A stretch of DNA of 64,000 nucleotides from Clostridium sp. BSD9I1 (GCF_900185645.1 NZ_FYAM01000011.1:124001-188000), one strand, 5' to 3'. Positions 9,133 through 17,801 are shown, counted from the stretch's first letter. Translations and numbers: made by a program. Notes: generated by a model not told the origin, from the sequence alone.

Positions 9133-10230
9133 ATGATGAATGATATGGTAAAATCCAATTGCAATTATTACCCTCAAGATGTATCTATGGGAAATCTCTA
9201 CAAGGATGTCTTTCCTTATTTTAAAATTCCGAAGGTAAATTTCAATAACTCACAAGTGCCTATGGATTTACCAGAAGACATATGGATTACGGATACTACC
9301 TTTAGAGACGGGCAGCAATCAATGCCTCCATATACTGCAGAGCAGATGGTTAGAATCTTTGATTATCTTCACAACCTGGATAATAACTCAGGAATAATTA
9401 AGCAGACGGAATTCTTTTTATATACAGAAAAAGATAGAAAGGCTGCACAGGCTTGCATTGAAAGAGGATATGAATTTCCAGAGGTTACATCCTGGATAAG
9501 AGCCGATAAAGATGATATTAAATTAGTAAAGGAAATGGACATTAAAGAAACCGGAATCCTTATGTCCTGCTCTGATTATCATATATTTAAGAAATTAAAT
9601 AAAACAAGAGAAGAAACTATGGATATGTACCTATCTGTAGTCATAGAGGCACTAAATCATGGCATTCGTCCTAGATGCCATTTAGAGGATATAACTATGG
9701 CTGATTTTTATGGATTTGTGCTGCCACTAGTGGATAAATTAATGGGATTTTCAAAGGAAACTGATATTCCTATAAAGATAAGAGTTTGCGATACCTTAGG
9801 ACTTGGTGTTTCATATAATAAAGCTTCACTTCCAAGAAGCGTACAGGGACTTATTCACGGTCTTAGATATTATTGTAATGTTCCATCAGAAATGATAGAA
9901 TGGCACGGCCATAATGATTTCTATGCAGCTGTAAGTAACGCAACCACAGCTTGGCTTTATGGAGCATCTTCTATAAACACTTCACTTTTAGGAATAGGCG
10001 AAAGAACTGGAATTTCTCCATTAGAAGCTATGCTGATTGAATACGCAGGGCTGAAGGGCACAACAAAAAATATGAATATGGAAGTTATAACAGAACTTAT
10101 TGAATACTTTCAAAGAGAAATTGACTATCATGTACCTGACAAAACTCCTTTTGTAGGAAGCCATTTTAATATAACAAGAGAGGATATTAACTCAAAATTA
10201 TACCCTGACTATGAGCTGCCTGCAATTTAA
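9133..10230 (+). CDS. Isopropylmalate/homocitrate synthase-family TIM-barrel enzyme, possible Re-citrate synthase
   Basis: The 365-residue protein has the acyl-transferring aldolase signature DTTFRDGQQSMPPYT near residue 55 and the metal-binding HGHNDF near residue 256. It has no LeuA-type C-terminal allosteric domain. These enzymes condense acetyl-CoA with a 2-oxo acid. The short form with these motifs resembles the clostridial Re-citrate synthase (oxaloacetate to citrate) more than leucine-pathway LeuA, but this is from memory. No leucine, aconitase or isocitrate dehydrogenase gene is adjacent. Translation starts behind a strong AAGGAGG site and a terminator follows. Confidence 0.65.
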   Translation: MMNDMVKSNCNYYPQDVSMGNLYKDVFPYFKIPKVNFNNSQVPMDLPEDIWITDTTFRDGQQSMPPYTAEQMVRIFDYLHNLDNNSGIIKQTEFFLYTEKDRKAAQACIERGYEFPEVTSWIRADKDDIKLVKEMDIKETGILMSCSDYHIFKKLNKTREETMDMYLSVVIEALNHGIRPRCHLEDITMADFYGFVLPLVDKLMGFSKETDIPIKIRVCDTLGLGVSYNKASLPRSVQGLIHGLRYYCNVPSEMIEWHGHNDFYAAVSNATTAWLYGASSINTSLLGIGERTGISPLEAMLIEYAGLKGTTKNMNMEVITELIEYFQREIDYHVPDKTPFVGSHFNITREDINSKLYPDYELPAI

Positions 10231-10244
10231 AATTTAGGGTATAA

Positions 10245-10282
10245 ATAAAAGAAGCAATGGATTATTCTATTGCTTCTTTTAT
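10245..10282 (+). terminator. Terminator of the TIM-barrel synthase gene
   Basis: The arms ATAAAAGAAGCAAT and ATTGCTTCTTTTAT pair perfectly around a 10-nt loop, 14 bp after the stop codon. Confidence 0.8.
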
Positions 10283-10342
10283 CTCTACTCTCCAAGATAA
10301 TGTTTTGCAATAACAGAATTGCCTTTTCTCTCTACAAAAACT

Positions 10343-10376
10343 AAAAAACCCCTTAAATAGAAAACTATTTAAGAGG
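10343..10376 (-). terminator. Terminator of the cold shock gene
   Basis: On the minus strand CCTCTTAAATAG, a TTTT loop and CTATTTAAGGGG are followed by TTTTTT, just downstream of the csp stop codon. Confidence 0.85.
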
Positions 10377-10391
10377 TAAAATATCTATTAA

Positions 10392-10589
10392 TTAAATAAC
10401 AGTGATATTTTCTGCTTGAGGTCCTTTAGCGCCTTTAACAACGTCATAAGAAACCTTTTGGCCTTCTTCAAGTGATTTGAAACCATCTGAATTTATTTGT
10501 GAAAAGTGTGCAAAAACATCTGTTCCGTCTTCTCCTGTAATAAATCCAAATCCTTTTTCTGCGTTAAACCATTTTACTGTACCATTCAT
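10392..10589 (-). CDS. Cold shock protein (CspA family)
   Basis: The 65-residue single OB-fold protein has both nucleic-acid binding motifs, KGFGFI (RNP1) and VFAHFS (RNP2), and starts MNGTVKWFN. CspA proteins bind single-stranded RNA and act as RNA chaperones in cold or stationary phase. The RBS is TTCGGAGG. The upstream 245 bp (10590-10834) are AT-rich and hold no gene; part of them is probably the long 5' untranslated leader usual for csp mRNAs. A clear terminator follows. Confidence 0.96.
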   Translation of the reverse strand: MNGTVKWFNAEKGFGFITGEDGTDVFAHFSQINSDGFKSLEEGQKVSYDVVKGAKGPQAENITVI

Positions 10590-10834
10590 ATAATGTGTAC
10601 CTCCGAAATTTTATTATTCTTAAACTAGTTGTAATAATTAACTAACAAAATTTCGATATCAACATACTATATTTGTAGTACTAATTGAAATATATGATAA
10701 TACATTATTTACTATTAATTTAAGTTACAGTTAATAATAACACATATTACTACATAAAGCAAACTTTTTTTATATAAATTATTTTTTTTATTAATTAAAC
10801 TATAATAATTTTTAAAACAAGCCTCTTTTTAGCG

Positions 10835-12262
10835 CTATATCTTCTTTATACTTATATCATCCCAATCAGTACCAAATTCTAGTTCTCCATAAAGAGATAC
10901 TGTAATGTTTTTTGTGCCAGGAGGAATACAAAATACAAATCTTAGTCTTGTCCATTCTTTGCCCTTACTTACTGATTTTCTTATTATTTTCAATTTACTA
11001 GGGCTATCATAATCGTTTATTTGTACCATCCCAACTGCATCTTTACCGCCATAGGACCTGAACCATCCTTCAAATACAAATTGCTCTCCTGAAACTCCTA
11101 ATTTATCTAAGTTTACAATTTTTTGAGTTACTGCTGAATGGGTAACACTTCTGCCTATACGTAGAAAGTTTCTTCCCGTCCTGCCTTTACCTGTTTCAAT
11201 AGTCTTTCCAGTCCAGTTTCTTATTCCCTTCCATGCTCCTGAATTAGCTGTTGTTAAACCTTCAAAACTGTCATCAACATTTAATTTAAGTCTGCTGCTG
11301 CTATTAGGGTCTGCAAAGTAAATTCCAGAAGGAGTTAGAACCTCCAGAGATCCCTTATCCCACTGCATTTTTATATAATTTAATATAGTCTCAAACTCTT
11401 TAAAAGTTAAATTACCAGGCTTGCCCAAATTACCTGCATGGCACATTATCTCAATGCCTGATTTATTTTTAATGGCTATATTTATTTCTTCCATTAAAGA
11501 TGAAAGAGTTTCTCTGCCATCTGAGGCAGTTACATGACCTGATCCATGATAAATGATTGCTGGTAAAGCTCTCCGAGGATTATATATATAAGCTTCTGTT
11601 AAAGCATATGTATTCATCAGCAATCTTCCAGTAGTACTGTTATAATGACTGGGCCTAGTCAATCCATTGTAAGGTAAATTCCTTGTACTAGGTTTAACAC
11701 CAGGAAGTGCCCACCCCACAACTTTTATCCCTTGCATTTCTATTTCTTTTTTTGAAGTAACTATTTGACTGTAAAGTCCTGAATATCCACTTTTACTATA
11801 ATCCTTATGATCTGTTCCATGGCTCCATATTTCAACGCCATTTCTATTCCACTCCCTAATGTCATCCCAAGTTGTGCCTATGCCCCAGCTTTGCGCAGTA
11901 TCAAATCTTGATATCAACGCCATGCTGCAGGGAAGACCCCGAGCCACTAGCATTGGATATATTTTTTCCCTAAATACATTTTGATAATCATCAAATCTTA
12001 GTGCAACTACCCCTCGTCCAGATGTACCCATTACTCCACCCTTTGCCAAACGTTCTTTTTCCATTAAAAGTGGTGGCCTATTATCCTTAATATCAGGCAA
12101 TTGAAATCTAGGCTCAATAGGCTTTATCAAGCTATAACTTACTGCTGGTATAGCAGCCATATTTACATCTTTCTTCGTTATTGTAATTTTTATAACTTCC
12201 CCAATAATAAAAGAAATGATTACAAAACTTAATACACCCATAATACCAGGAGATTTTTTCAA
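10835..12262 (-). CDS. Exported polysaccharide deacetylase-like protein with C-terminal carbohydrate-binding-like domain
   Basis: The 475-residue protein has one N-terminal hydrophobic segment (about residues 8-28) that anchors it or serves as signal peptide. A NodB-type deacetylase fold follows, with the metal motifs RFDDYQ near residue 90 and SHGTDHKDYSKS (H-x3-H) near 148. The C-terminal 150 residues (from about 325) look like a beta-sandwich carbohydrate-binding module (DDSFEGLTTANSGAW). Such enzymes remove acetyl groups from cell-wall or exopolysaccharide sugars. It stands alone and its start follows AAAGGAGG. The substrate cannot be given. Confidence 0.75.
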   Translation of the reverse strand: MKKSPGIMGVLSFVIISFIIGEVIKITITKKDVNMAAIPAVSYSLIKPIEPRFQLPDIKDNRPPLLMEKERLAKGGVMGTSGRGVVALRFDDYQNVFREKIYPMLVARGLPCSMALISRFDTAQSWGIGTTWDDIREWNRNGVEIWSHGTDHKDYSKSGYSGLYSQIVTSKKEIEMQGIKVVGWALPGVKPSTRNLPYNGLTRPSHYNSTTGRLLMNTYALTEAYIYNPRRALPAIIYHGSGHVTASDGRETLSSLMEEINIAIKNKSGIEIMCHAGNLGKPGNLTFKEFETILNYIKMQWDKGSLEVLTPSGIYFADPNSSSRLKLNVDDSFEGLTTANSGAWKGIRNWTGKTIETGKGRTGRNFLRIGRSVTHSAVTQKIVNLDKLGVSGEQFVFEGWFRSYGGKDAVGMVQINDYDSPSKLKIIRKSVSKGKEWTRLRFVFCIPPGTKNITVSLYGELEFGTDWDDISIKKI

Positions 12263-12384
12263 ATTTAATACCTCCTTTACTCTCTAGTACAAATAAGGAT
12301 TATTATATCAAAAATTAGGAAAATTGTTAATATTTTATTTACGTCTGCTGCCGGGCTGAAGGTTTTATATCTCATAAAAAATAT

Positions 12385-12482
12385 GACTGTGGCAGAAAGA
12401 ATAAAAACCTCACTATATTGTATTAGAATTTTTAAATTCTAATACAATATAGTGAGGTATAATTTCTTAATGAGACAGCCCC
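12385..12482 (+). repeat. MITE-like palindromic element, copy 1
   Basis: A 98-bp unit ends in GACAGCCCC and has a 23-bp perfect inverted repeat at its centre (12408-12430 with 12435-12457, 4-nt loop). The reverse complement of 46355-46453 matches it over the whole length. The left end here is degenerate (GACTGTGG). It contains no gene. Confidence 0.7.
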
Positions 12483-12505
12483 ATCTTTAAATATATTTTG
12501 TTTCA

Positions 12506-12534
12506 AACTTGCCACTTGTCATGTGGGTGGCACC
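12506..12534 (+). repeat. G/C-rich palindromic repeat, half copy
   Basis: AACTTGCCACTTG and ATGTGGGTGGCACC form one arm of the repeat seen complete at 17018-17082 and 30645-30705, with one base change. It lies 9 bp past the end of the AAA+/RyR gene. Confidence 0.75.
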
Positions 12535-12543
12535 ATTCCATTA

Positions 12544-15093
12544 TTAGGAAACTCTTACTGGTTCTATCTTGAAATTTGATTTAGCCAATATTTCTGGCCA
12601 AGCTTCAACCATTTTATATAGTTTATCCTTCTTATCCTCTGTTAAACTGTTCCATGAAACAAGGTCACAATCTATCTTTTTCTTGCTATCCTTAGAGTTC
12701 CCATACTTCCATCCGCACTCTTTTTTATATCTATACCAGTACATATGCTCACTCTTAGCTAAAATTTCTAATTCTCTAGGTGTAAATTTTTTAAATTCCG
12801 GTTTATCTTTAACTGAAACAATATCGTAATTAATTTTAATTAAAGCACTTGGAATATTTCTAGCCTGTTCACGATTAGAGTTTTTAAGATCCTCACTAAG
12901 CTCCTGCCAAGGCTTTATAGACTCCTCATCCATGTCCTCATTATTTGCATTAAGCATTCTATATTTTTCATGAATTGCCCTTGCAATACTTTCAACCTTT
13001 TCACCATAAAAGGCATCATGCATTAAATGACGTAAGAATTGTTCTTCATCCACATGAAGCTTTAGCTGTTCTTTAGAAGGCAAGCAGGATTGCTCCCATT
13101 TTGTAGAGTTTGTGAGCATACTCATATCTAATATGGCTTCCATAGATCTTGATTCATGTTTATATCTTGGAATTTTAAGCATTGCTCTTAGTACTCCATT
13201 ATCAATTTGTGCCTCTCCATTATCATTTATAAGATAGGGCACTTTGCGTTCTAATAATGAACGTAGCAGTATTGCTCTTCTAATTATAAATAGTTGATCC
13301 AATTTTTCATCTGTTTGATTTGGTCCCATAATGTTTACGTACCCTCGTAAACGACTTACAAAATCCGGACCTTTAGCACTTCTAAACTTTAATAAGAACT
13401 GCCTTTGTTCTTCTTTATCTTCTATATCTTCTCCAAAAAACTCACTGAAAGTACTGCTGGTTCCGCCTGCAAATGCAAAGATAGCTTTTCCAATAGGGTG
13501 AATAGAATCCCCTTCCCTAAATACACCATCCTGCATAGGAGCTAGGAAATATTTCAGCCATCCAAGATTTCCCTCAAAAGCAGAATCAAATTCATCAAAA
13601 ATCACCAGTGGGATTTTCCCTTCCAGTACAATGTCTCTTACTTTATGAAAAGCATTAACTAAATCCACTGTGGATCTAAACTGTGATAAATTAAAATCTA
13701 TCTTTTTAATTAAGTTTGATGCAATACTGTTAGCCACTTCAACTATACCAAAGGACTTTCCTGATCCAGGTGTACCAAATACAGCTATTGAAAGAGGACG
13801 TACAGTATTTTTATTTGAAATATACTCCAGCATAAGATTTTTTATACTCTTATAACTCTCAATTTCTGTTTTATCTACAGTTGTTAAGTTTCCAAACTTC
13901 GCTATTGGTATAGACTTAAGTGCATTTTTAACTCCATTCTTAACAATATCATATGCTATCTCTGCTAAGCTGGTGGAGCTTTTATCCTTTAAAATGTACC
14001 AGCTAGAATTAGGATAAACAGGCACTATTACATCCTGCACATGATCTCTATGTATAAGATCTTCTTCCCTTTCAATAAATATTTCTGGGCTTGGGAATAC
14101 ATATTCTTCAACATTTTCCCCAAATCCTTCAAGAAAGTATTTATGAGTAGAAACAATTCCTTTGCGAATCCCCATGTTTATTGATTCTGATATTTCTTCA
14201 TTTTCTTGATTTCCTAAAACAATAGTGCTGGCAAGACCCGCAACAAAGCAAGAGGTAAGCCCATACATTTTACCCTGTGATTCCTTAACAAAACCGCCTT
14301 CAAATTCATATGGAAGAAAATACAGTTTAACTTCACGTACATCTTCATTTTTATAATAAATGGCCCCTTCAAGGCCAAAAGGAACTATAATATGACGGCA
14401 GGTTGCTAGGAATGCCAAACTAGGATTATTGTTAATCTGCCACACAAAATCCTGAGCTGTTTTTTCCCAGGACAACCCTTTGCTTATATTAACTCCTTTA
14501 GAACGCAAATCATCAGCATTTACAATTACTATTACATTTTTATTATTAAGTCCCTGGATATGCTGCCAAAGCTCACTAGAATCAATAACGTTGCTCATCT
14601 TATATAAGATTATTGGTGATGCTTCAGGTGATTTCAAAGCCAATGGCCAAAATCTTTCATTAGAGTTAAAGCCATTATTTTCATCATCTATTATGACTAT
14701 ATCTGCATTAGGATCATCATTTTCAATAGGAAGCAGCTTGGTAGACCTGTCTTTTGGGCCTGTAAATCCCATCAAACGGCTTATCCTGTAAACTTTTTTA
14801 TCATTGGTTTTATCACCATATACAGGAAAAAGATCTAACTCTGCAGTGGAACGAAGGATTTCTCCTGATAAAGTTAACTCCATATTTTCTGTATCAGGTG
14901 ACATCACAGAAGCCCCTGTTGATAAAGCTGTAAGCTTTGATAAAAGCAGTGCTTCTCCTGAACTAAAAACGCTGTGCATATTTAAATGCGTTTGCCAATT
15001 TAAACCTACATTTATGCTGGGATATGTTAGCCATTGTAACTGATTTACACATATATCGCCTGATACTACAATTTTTATATTTTTATCATCCAT
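12544..15093 (-). CDS. PfkB-like/AAA+ ATPase/RyR-domain protein of unknown function
   Basis: The 849-residue protein has three parts. Residues 1-300 resemble a PfkB/ribokinase-type fold (VVSGDICVNQLQWLTYP at the start, NADDLRSKG, FGLEGAIYY, GLTSCFVAGLA). Residues 400-700 are an AAA+ ATPase with Walker A GTPGSGKS (440-447) and Walker B PLVIFDEFDSAF (D500, E501). Residues 770-840 are a RyR (ryanodine-receptor repeat) domain, LAKSEHMYWYRYKKECGWKYG. I recall this architecture as a widespread uncharacterised family; RyR domains have been proposed as ligand sensors in nucleotide-linked bacterial systems. There is no signal peptide or membrane segment. The gene stands alone. Confidence 0.7.
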   Translation of the reverse strand: MDDKNIKIVVSGDICVNQLQWLTYPSINVGLNWQTHLNMHSVFSSGEALLLSKLTALSTGASVMSPDTENMELTLSGEILRSTAELDLFPVYGDKTNDKKVYRISRLMGFTGPKDRSTKLLPIENDDPNADIVIIDDENNGFNSNERFWPLALKSPEASPIILYKMSNVIDSSELWQHIQGLNNKNVIVIVNADDLRSKGVNISKGLSWEKTAQDFVWQINNNPSLAFLATCRHIIVPFGLEGAIYYKNEDVREVKLYFLPYEFEGGFVKESQGKMYGLTSCFVAGLASTIVLGNQENEEISESINMGIRKGIVSTHKYFLEGFGENVEEYVFPSPEIFIEREEDLIHRDHVQDVIVPVYPNSSWYILKDKSSTSLAEIAYDIVKNGVKNALKSIPIAKFGNLTTVDKTEIESYKSIKNLMLEYISNKNTVRPLSIAVFGTPGSGKSFGIVEVANSIASNLIKKIDFNLSQFRSTVDLVNAFHKVRDIVLEGKIPLVIFDEFDSAFEGNLGWLKYFLAPMQDGVFREGDSIHPIGKAIFAFAGGTSSTFSEFFGEDIEDKEEQRQFLLKFRSAKGPDFVSRLRGYVNIMGPNQTDEKLDQLFIIRRAILLRSLLERKVPYLINDNGEAQIDNGVLRAMLKIPRYKHESRSMEAILDMSMLTNSTKWEQSCLPSKEQLKLHVDEEQFLRHLMHDAFYGEKVESIARAIHEKYRMLNANNEDMDEESIKPWQELSEDLKNSNREQARNIPSALIKINYDIVSVKDKPEFKKFTPRELEILAKSEHMYWYRYKKECGWKYGNSKDSKKKIDCDLVSWNSLTEDKKDKLYKMVEAWPEILAKSNFKIEPVRVS

Positions 15094-15192
15094 ATTTAAG
15101 CTCCTATAACATTTAAATTTCTATTTAATATTATACTAAATTAGTTAGAAATAAAAAGCAATTTAACCATATTTTTTGTTGAAAAACTGTAA

Positions 15193-15972
15193 TTACTCCA
15201 TTAGTTTTTTAACTTCCTCTTCTGTCAGGGATCTATACTGACCTTTATTTAGTGATTCATCTAAAGTTAATTCTCCAATAGAAATTCTCTTTAAATACAC
15301 CACATAACATCCTACTGCTTTTAACATACGCTTCACTTGATGTTTACGTCCCTCTGAAATAGTAAGATATCCTGATACCATAGGCTGATTATAATGTGTT
15401 GAATCTATATTATCCAAATTATCAATAGGCATTTCATGGCTAAACTCTTTATACATTCCACATTTATCTACTTCTATTTTTGCAGGTTTCGTTAATATTT
15501 CACCTTTTCCAATATAAACGCCTTGCTCTAGCTTCTTTATATCTTCCTCTTCTAAATTACCAAGGGCCCAAAAGAAATAAGTTTTTTCAACATGCTTTTG
15601 CGGATGCATTAATTTATGCTCAAATTCACCATCATTGGTAAATAGCAATAAGCCTTCTGTATCTTTATCTAACCTTCCAACATGAAATACTCCATTCATG
15701 TGAGCATCATCAAAGTAATCAAATACAGTTTTATTAACTATATCTTTTCTTGCAGTAATGCAGCCAGTAGGTTTATTAAACATATAATATACTTTACCAT
15801 TATAATGTACCACTTTGCCAAGATACTCAATAACATCAAAACTTTCGTTAATTTCCACAGCAGGCTCTGTTATCACTTCTCCATTTACCTTAATCATACC
15901 TTCTTTAACATAAGCTCTAACTTCTTTCCTCCTGCCAACGGATGATTCTGCTAAAAATTTATCTAATCTCAT
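15193..15972 (-). CDS. Pseudouridine synthase, RsuA/RluB family
   Basis: The 259-residue protein has an N-terminal S4 RNA-binding domain (MRLDKFLAESSVGRRKEVRAY) and the catalytic motif GRLDKDTEGLLLFTNDG with the essential Asp near residue 104. The C-terminal SEGRKHQVKRML is typical of the family. These enzymes convert a specific uridine of rRNA to pseudouridine (U516 of 16S for RsuA, U2605 of 23S for RluB). Length and single S4 domain fit RsuA slightly better, but I would not fix the target site. It is monocistronic. Confidence 0.88.
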   Translation of the reverse strand: MRLDKFLAESSVGRRKEVRAYVKEGMIKVNGEVITEPAVEINESFDVIEYLGKVVHYNGKVYYMFNKPTGCITARKDIVNKTVFDYFDDAHMNGVFHVGRLDKDTEGLLLFTNDGEFEHKLMHPQKHVEKTYFFWALGNLEEEDIKKLEQGVYIGKGEILTKPAKIEVDKCGMYKEFSHEMPIDNLDNIDSTHYNQPMVSGYLTISEGRKHQVKRMLKAVGCYVVYLKRISIGELTLDESLNKGQYRSLTEEEVKKLME

Positions 15973-16051
15973 ATTTTTCTGCTTCTCTTTCCTTGAAAAA
16001 TTATTTATTAATCATCTAATCTTATTTTCACTTGTTTTATTATACACAAAA

Positions 16052-16096
16052 ATACCCTATACAATAAAACTTTTTTAGTGTTTACGCTATAGGGTA
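16052..16096 (-). terminator. Probable terminator of the 84-residue gene
   Basis: On the minus strand TACCCTATAG and TATAGGGTA pair around a 26-nt loop and are followed by TTTTT. The loop is long, so efficiency is uncertain. Confidence 0.45.
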
Positions 16097-16142
16097 GGTT
16101 TAAATACTTCTCTTTATTATTTTTTATTGTTTACTATTAGCA

Positions 16143-16397
16143 TTACTTTTTTTCATTGCCATGTTTAAAATTTCCTGTGACCTTTGCCATAATTAATTGA
16201 GCTTCCTTTAAGTCTGCATTTTTTATTCGTGCCAAAAATTTATCGCTTTCCTTTCCTTTTAAGATTGTAATTTGTTTTCCATGCCAATATATAAAAACTT
16301 TATTGTCTTTTGAAATATTGTATGAAAAAGGTTCTTCATCAAGCTTATTGCGCTTATCCACTTCACTCAATTTTATATTTCTCCCTTCATTCCCCAA
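16143..16397 (-). CDS. Hypothetical protein (84 aa)
   Basis: I do not recognise this family. The protein is small, charged and soluble. It has a polar N-terminus (MGNEGRNIKLSEVDKRNKLDE), a central beta-rich segment (KVFIYWHGKQITILKGK) and an alpha-helical end (KFLARIKNADLKEAQLIMAK). It has no cysteines and no membrane segment. The coding look is good (regular amphipathic pattern, and a GGGAG Shine-Dalgarno overlapping the start region). It lies between the pseudouridine synthase and an orphan nucleotidyltransferase, all on the minus strand with separate terminators, so neighbours do not suggest a role. Confidence 0.6.
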   Translation of the reverse strand: MGNEGRNIKLSEVDKRNKLDEEPFSYNISKDNKVFIYWHGKQITILKGKESDKFLARIKNADLKEAQLIMAKVTGNFKHGNEKK

Positions 16398-16441
16398 CTT
16401 AATATTAATATATTAGTATTATATACATACTACACTATAAC

Positions 16442-16498
16442 TGTATTCATTTTCCATTATTATATCATATTCATTATTTAGCCAAAATAAAAAGCACC
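16442..16498. repeat. 57-bp duplicated intergenic segment, copy 1
   Basis: The segment starting TGTATTCATTTTCC matches 17802-17858 at 53 of 57 positions by direct comparison. This copy continues into a complete terminator hairpin; the other does not. Confidence 0.75.
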
Positions 16499-16518
16499 AG
16501 AAACTTATCCGGTGTTTT
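16488..16518 (-). terminator. Terminator of the nucleotidyltransferase gene
   Basis: On the minus strand ACACCGGATAAGTTTCTGGTGC forms a short hairpin followed by TTTTTATTTT. It is nearly identical to the hairpin at 6233-6262. Confidence 0.7.
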
Positions 16519-16532
16519 TATACATTTCTTTC

Positions 16533-16925
16533 TCAAAACAACCTAAAGGCTTCATTTTCTTTATAAAGCAATTCTGTATTTATATATTCCATATTGTATA
16601 ATCTAAGGTTATCATAACTGTATATTATCATGGAATTATCATATATATTGACCTTCAGGTTTAAATCCAAATTTTCATCCCTTAAATTTATTACATGTAC
16701 CTTTGTTTCTAAAAACTTTTCCAGATAATCTTCTAGTTCTAAAATCCTATCAAAGCTTATAGCCTTTTCACTTAAAATGGCTATATCTATATCAGAATGC
16801 CCCTTAAAATTCTCCATTACTATACTTCCAGACAGCATTACGGTATTTAGTCCTAATTCTTTAAATTTATTTATACATTCATTTGACTTTAGTTTATCAA
16901 ATATATCATCTTTGCTAGTACGCAT
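16533..16925 (-). CDS. Minimal nucleotidyltransferase (MNT/MntA-like)
   Basis: The 130-residue protein has the polymerase-beta nucleotidyltransferase core: LSGSIVMENFKGHSDIDIAIL near residues 31-51, with the GS motif and the metal-binding D-x-D. In MntA-type antitoxins this domain transfers AMP to a tyrosine of a HEPN toxin. No HEPN gene is adjacent: upstream is a repeat and the SRP RNA, downstream the 84-residue protein. It may therefore be an orphan, or may act on another substrate. The start ATG at 16925 has the ribosome site AGGGG. Confidence 0.75.
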   Translation of the reverse strand: MRTSKDDIFDKLKSNECINKFKELGLNTVMLSGSIVMENFKGHSDIDIAILSEKAISFDRILELEDYLEKFLETKVHVINLRDENLDLNLKVNIYDNSMIIYSYDNLRLYNMEYINTELLYKENEAFRLF

Positions 16926-17017
16926 AAAAACACCCCTTCATATAGTGAATGGCCTTAATAAAAGTTATTTTCTTTCATATTATGTACTATATGAAAGAAA
17001 ATAACACAAATTACTTA

Positions 17018-17082
17018 GTGCCACCCACATGGCAAGTGGCAAGTTTAAATTTACAACTTGCCACTTGCCATGTGGGTGGCAC
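17018..17082. repeat. G/C-rich palindromic repeat, full copy
   Basis: Two perfect 28-bp arms (GTGCCACCCACATGGC then AAGTGGCAAGTT; complement at 17055-17082) surround a 9-nt A/T loop. Its G/C richness is unlike the surrounding DNA. Related copies lie at 12506, 22019, 24478, 26287 and 30645. Confidence 0.85.
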
Positions 17083-17160
17083 CAATTCCCATTGTATATT
17101 AGCTTTAAAAATGTTATTATAATCTCACAACAAAAGAAGAAATACTTTAATAGAGAGTTT

Positions 17161-17425
17161 TCGTGCTAGATGGGGAGCTAGCGGTGCCCTGTAACCTGCA
17201 ATCCGCTACAGCAGGATTGAATTCCCACTATAGGCTTTACTCTGTTGAGTCAGTATGATAAAAGTAGTGTTGAGAACTGGGTCCCATGCATCAGAAACTC
17301 ATGAAATCCGTCAGGTCTGGAAGGAAGCAGCGGTAAGTGATTATTTCTGAGTGCCATGGATTAACCTAATTTGAGCTAACTAGATTGTACTATCAGTAGA
17401 TTAATTGTCGATAGTGGGTGCACGA
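17161..17425 (+). ncRNA. ffs: Signal recognition particle RNA, large Firmicute type
   Basis: The plus strand contains the SRP54-binding helix-8 core CCGTCAGGTCTGGAAGGAAG followed by CAGCGGTAAG. The Alu domain lies at the 5' end (TGGGGAGCTAGCGGTG and TGTAACCTG). TCGTGC at 17161 pairs with GCACGA at 17420-17425, closing a 265-nt RNA, the size of Bacillus/Clostridium SRP RNA with an Alu domain. A TATAAT at 17118-17123 may be its -10. The RNA joins Ffh (SRP54) in co-translational membrane targeting. A strong terminator follows. Confidence 0.95.
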
Positions 17426-17454
17426 TGTACATAAACTAGTATTTAGTAAATTTA

Positions 17455-17486
17455 AAGCCAATGCTTAATGTTTAAGCATTGGCTTT
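17455..17486 (+). terminator. Terminator of SRP RNA (AAGCCAATGCTT family)
   Basis: The arms AAGCCAATGCTT and AAGCATTGGCTT surround a 7-nt loop and are followed by a T-rich tract. The same arms occur at 32997, 34188 and 45498. Confidence 0.85.
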
Positions 17487-17558
17487 TAGATTTTCTACTT
17501 TTAAAGCATTCCTTATTAAATTATCCATGCTATTCACTTTATCACTAGCCTTAGTCAT
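17472..17558 (-). CDS. Tiny overlapping reading frame after the UPF0175-like gene (28 aa)
   Basis: An ATG at 17558 overlaps the end of the UPF0175-like gene and has GGAGAGAAGGG in front. It encodes about 28 residues (MTKASDKVNSMDNL then IRNALKVENLKANA). Its last codons run through the SRP terminator hairpin, so it may be the remnant of a toxin partner or chance. Weak call. Confidence 0.25.
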   Translation of the reverse strand: MTKASDKVNSMDNLIRNALKVENLKANA

Positions 17559-17763
17559 TTCCCTTCTCTCCTAGTTTCTCAGAAACATCACTTAGTGAAA
17601 TTTCATTAAAGTAAAATTCATCTTTCATATATTCTTTCCAAGGTATATTCTTGCTTTGAAGTAAGATGATAAAGTCCAAAATATCCATTTCTGCTATTTC
17701 AGCTGCACTCTCCAGTGACACAGACCTATTGGAAAGTAATGTAACTGCTTTTTCAATACTCAT
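17551..17763 (-). CDS. UPF0175-like small protein, possible antitoxin
   Basis: The 70-residue protein has the UPF0175-type helix-turn-helix pattern: SIEKAVTLLSNRSVSLESAA then EIAEMDILDFIILLQSKNIP. The family is common as the antitoxin or DNA-binding half of toxin-antitoxin pairs whose toxin is a PIN-domain nuclease. No intact toxin gene is seen next to it; only a 28-codon frame overlaps its 3' end. The acidic tail (DVSEKLGEKGND) is typical. It could be a lone transcription factor. Confidence 0.6.
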   Translation of the reverse strand: MSIEKAVTLLSNRSVSLESAAEIAEMDILDFIILLQSKNIPWKEYMKDEFYFNEISLSDVSEKLGEKGND

Positions 17764-17801
17764 TTATTACACACCCTTAATCAACTTAATTTTTTCACTA
17801 A

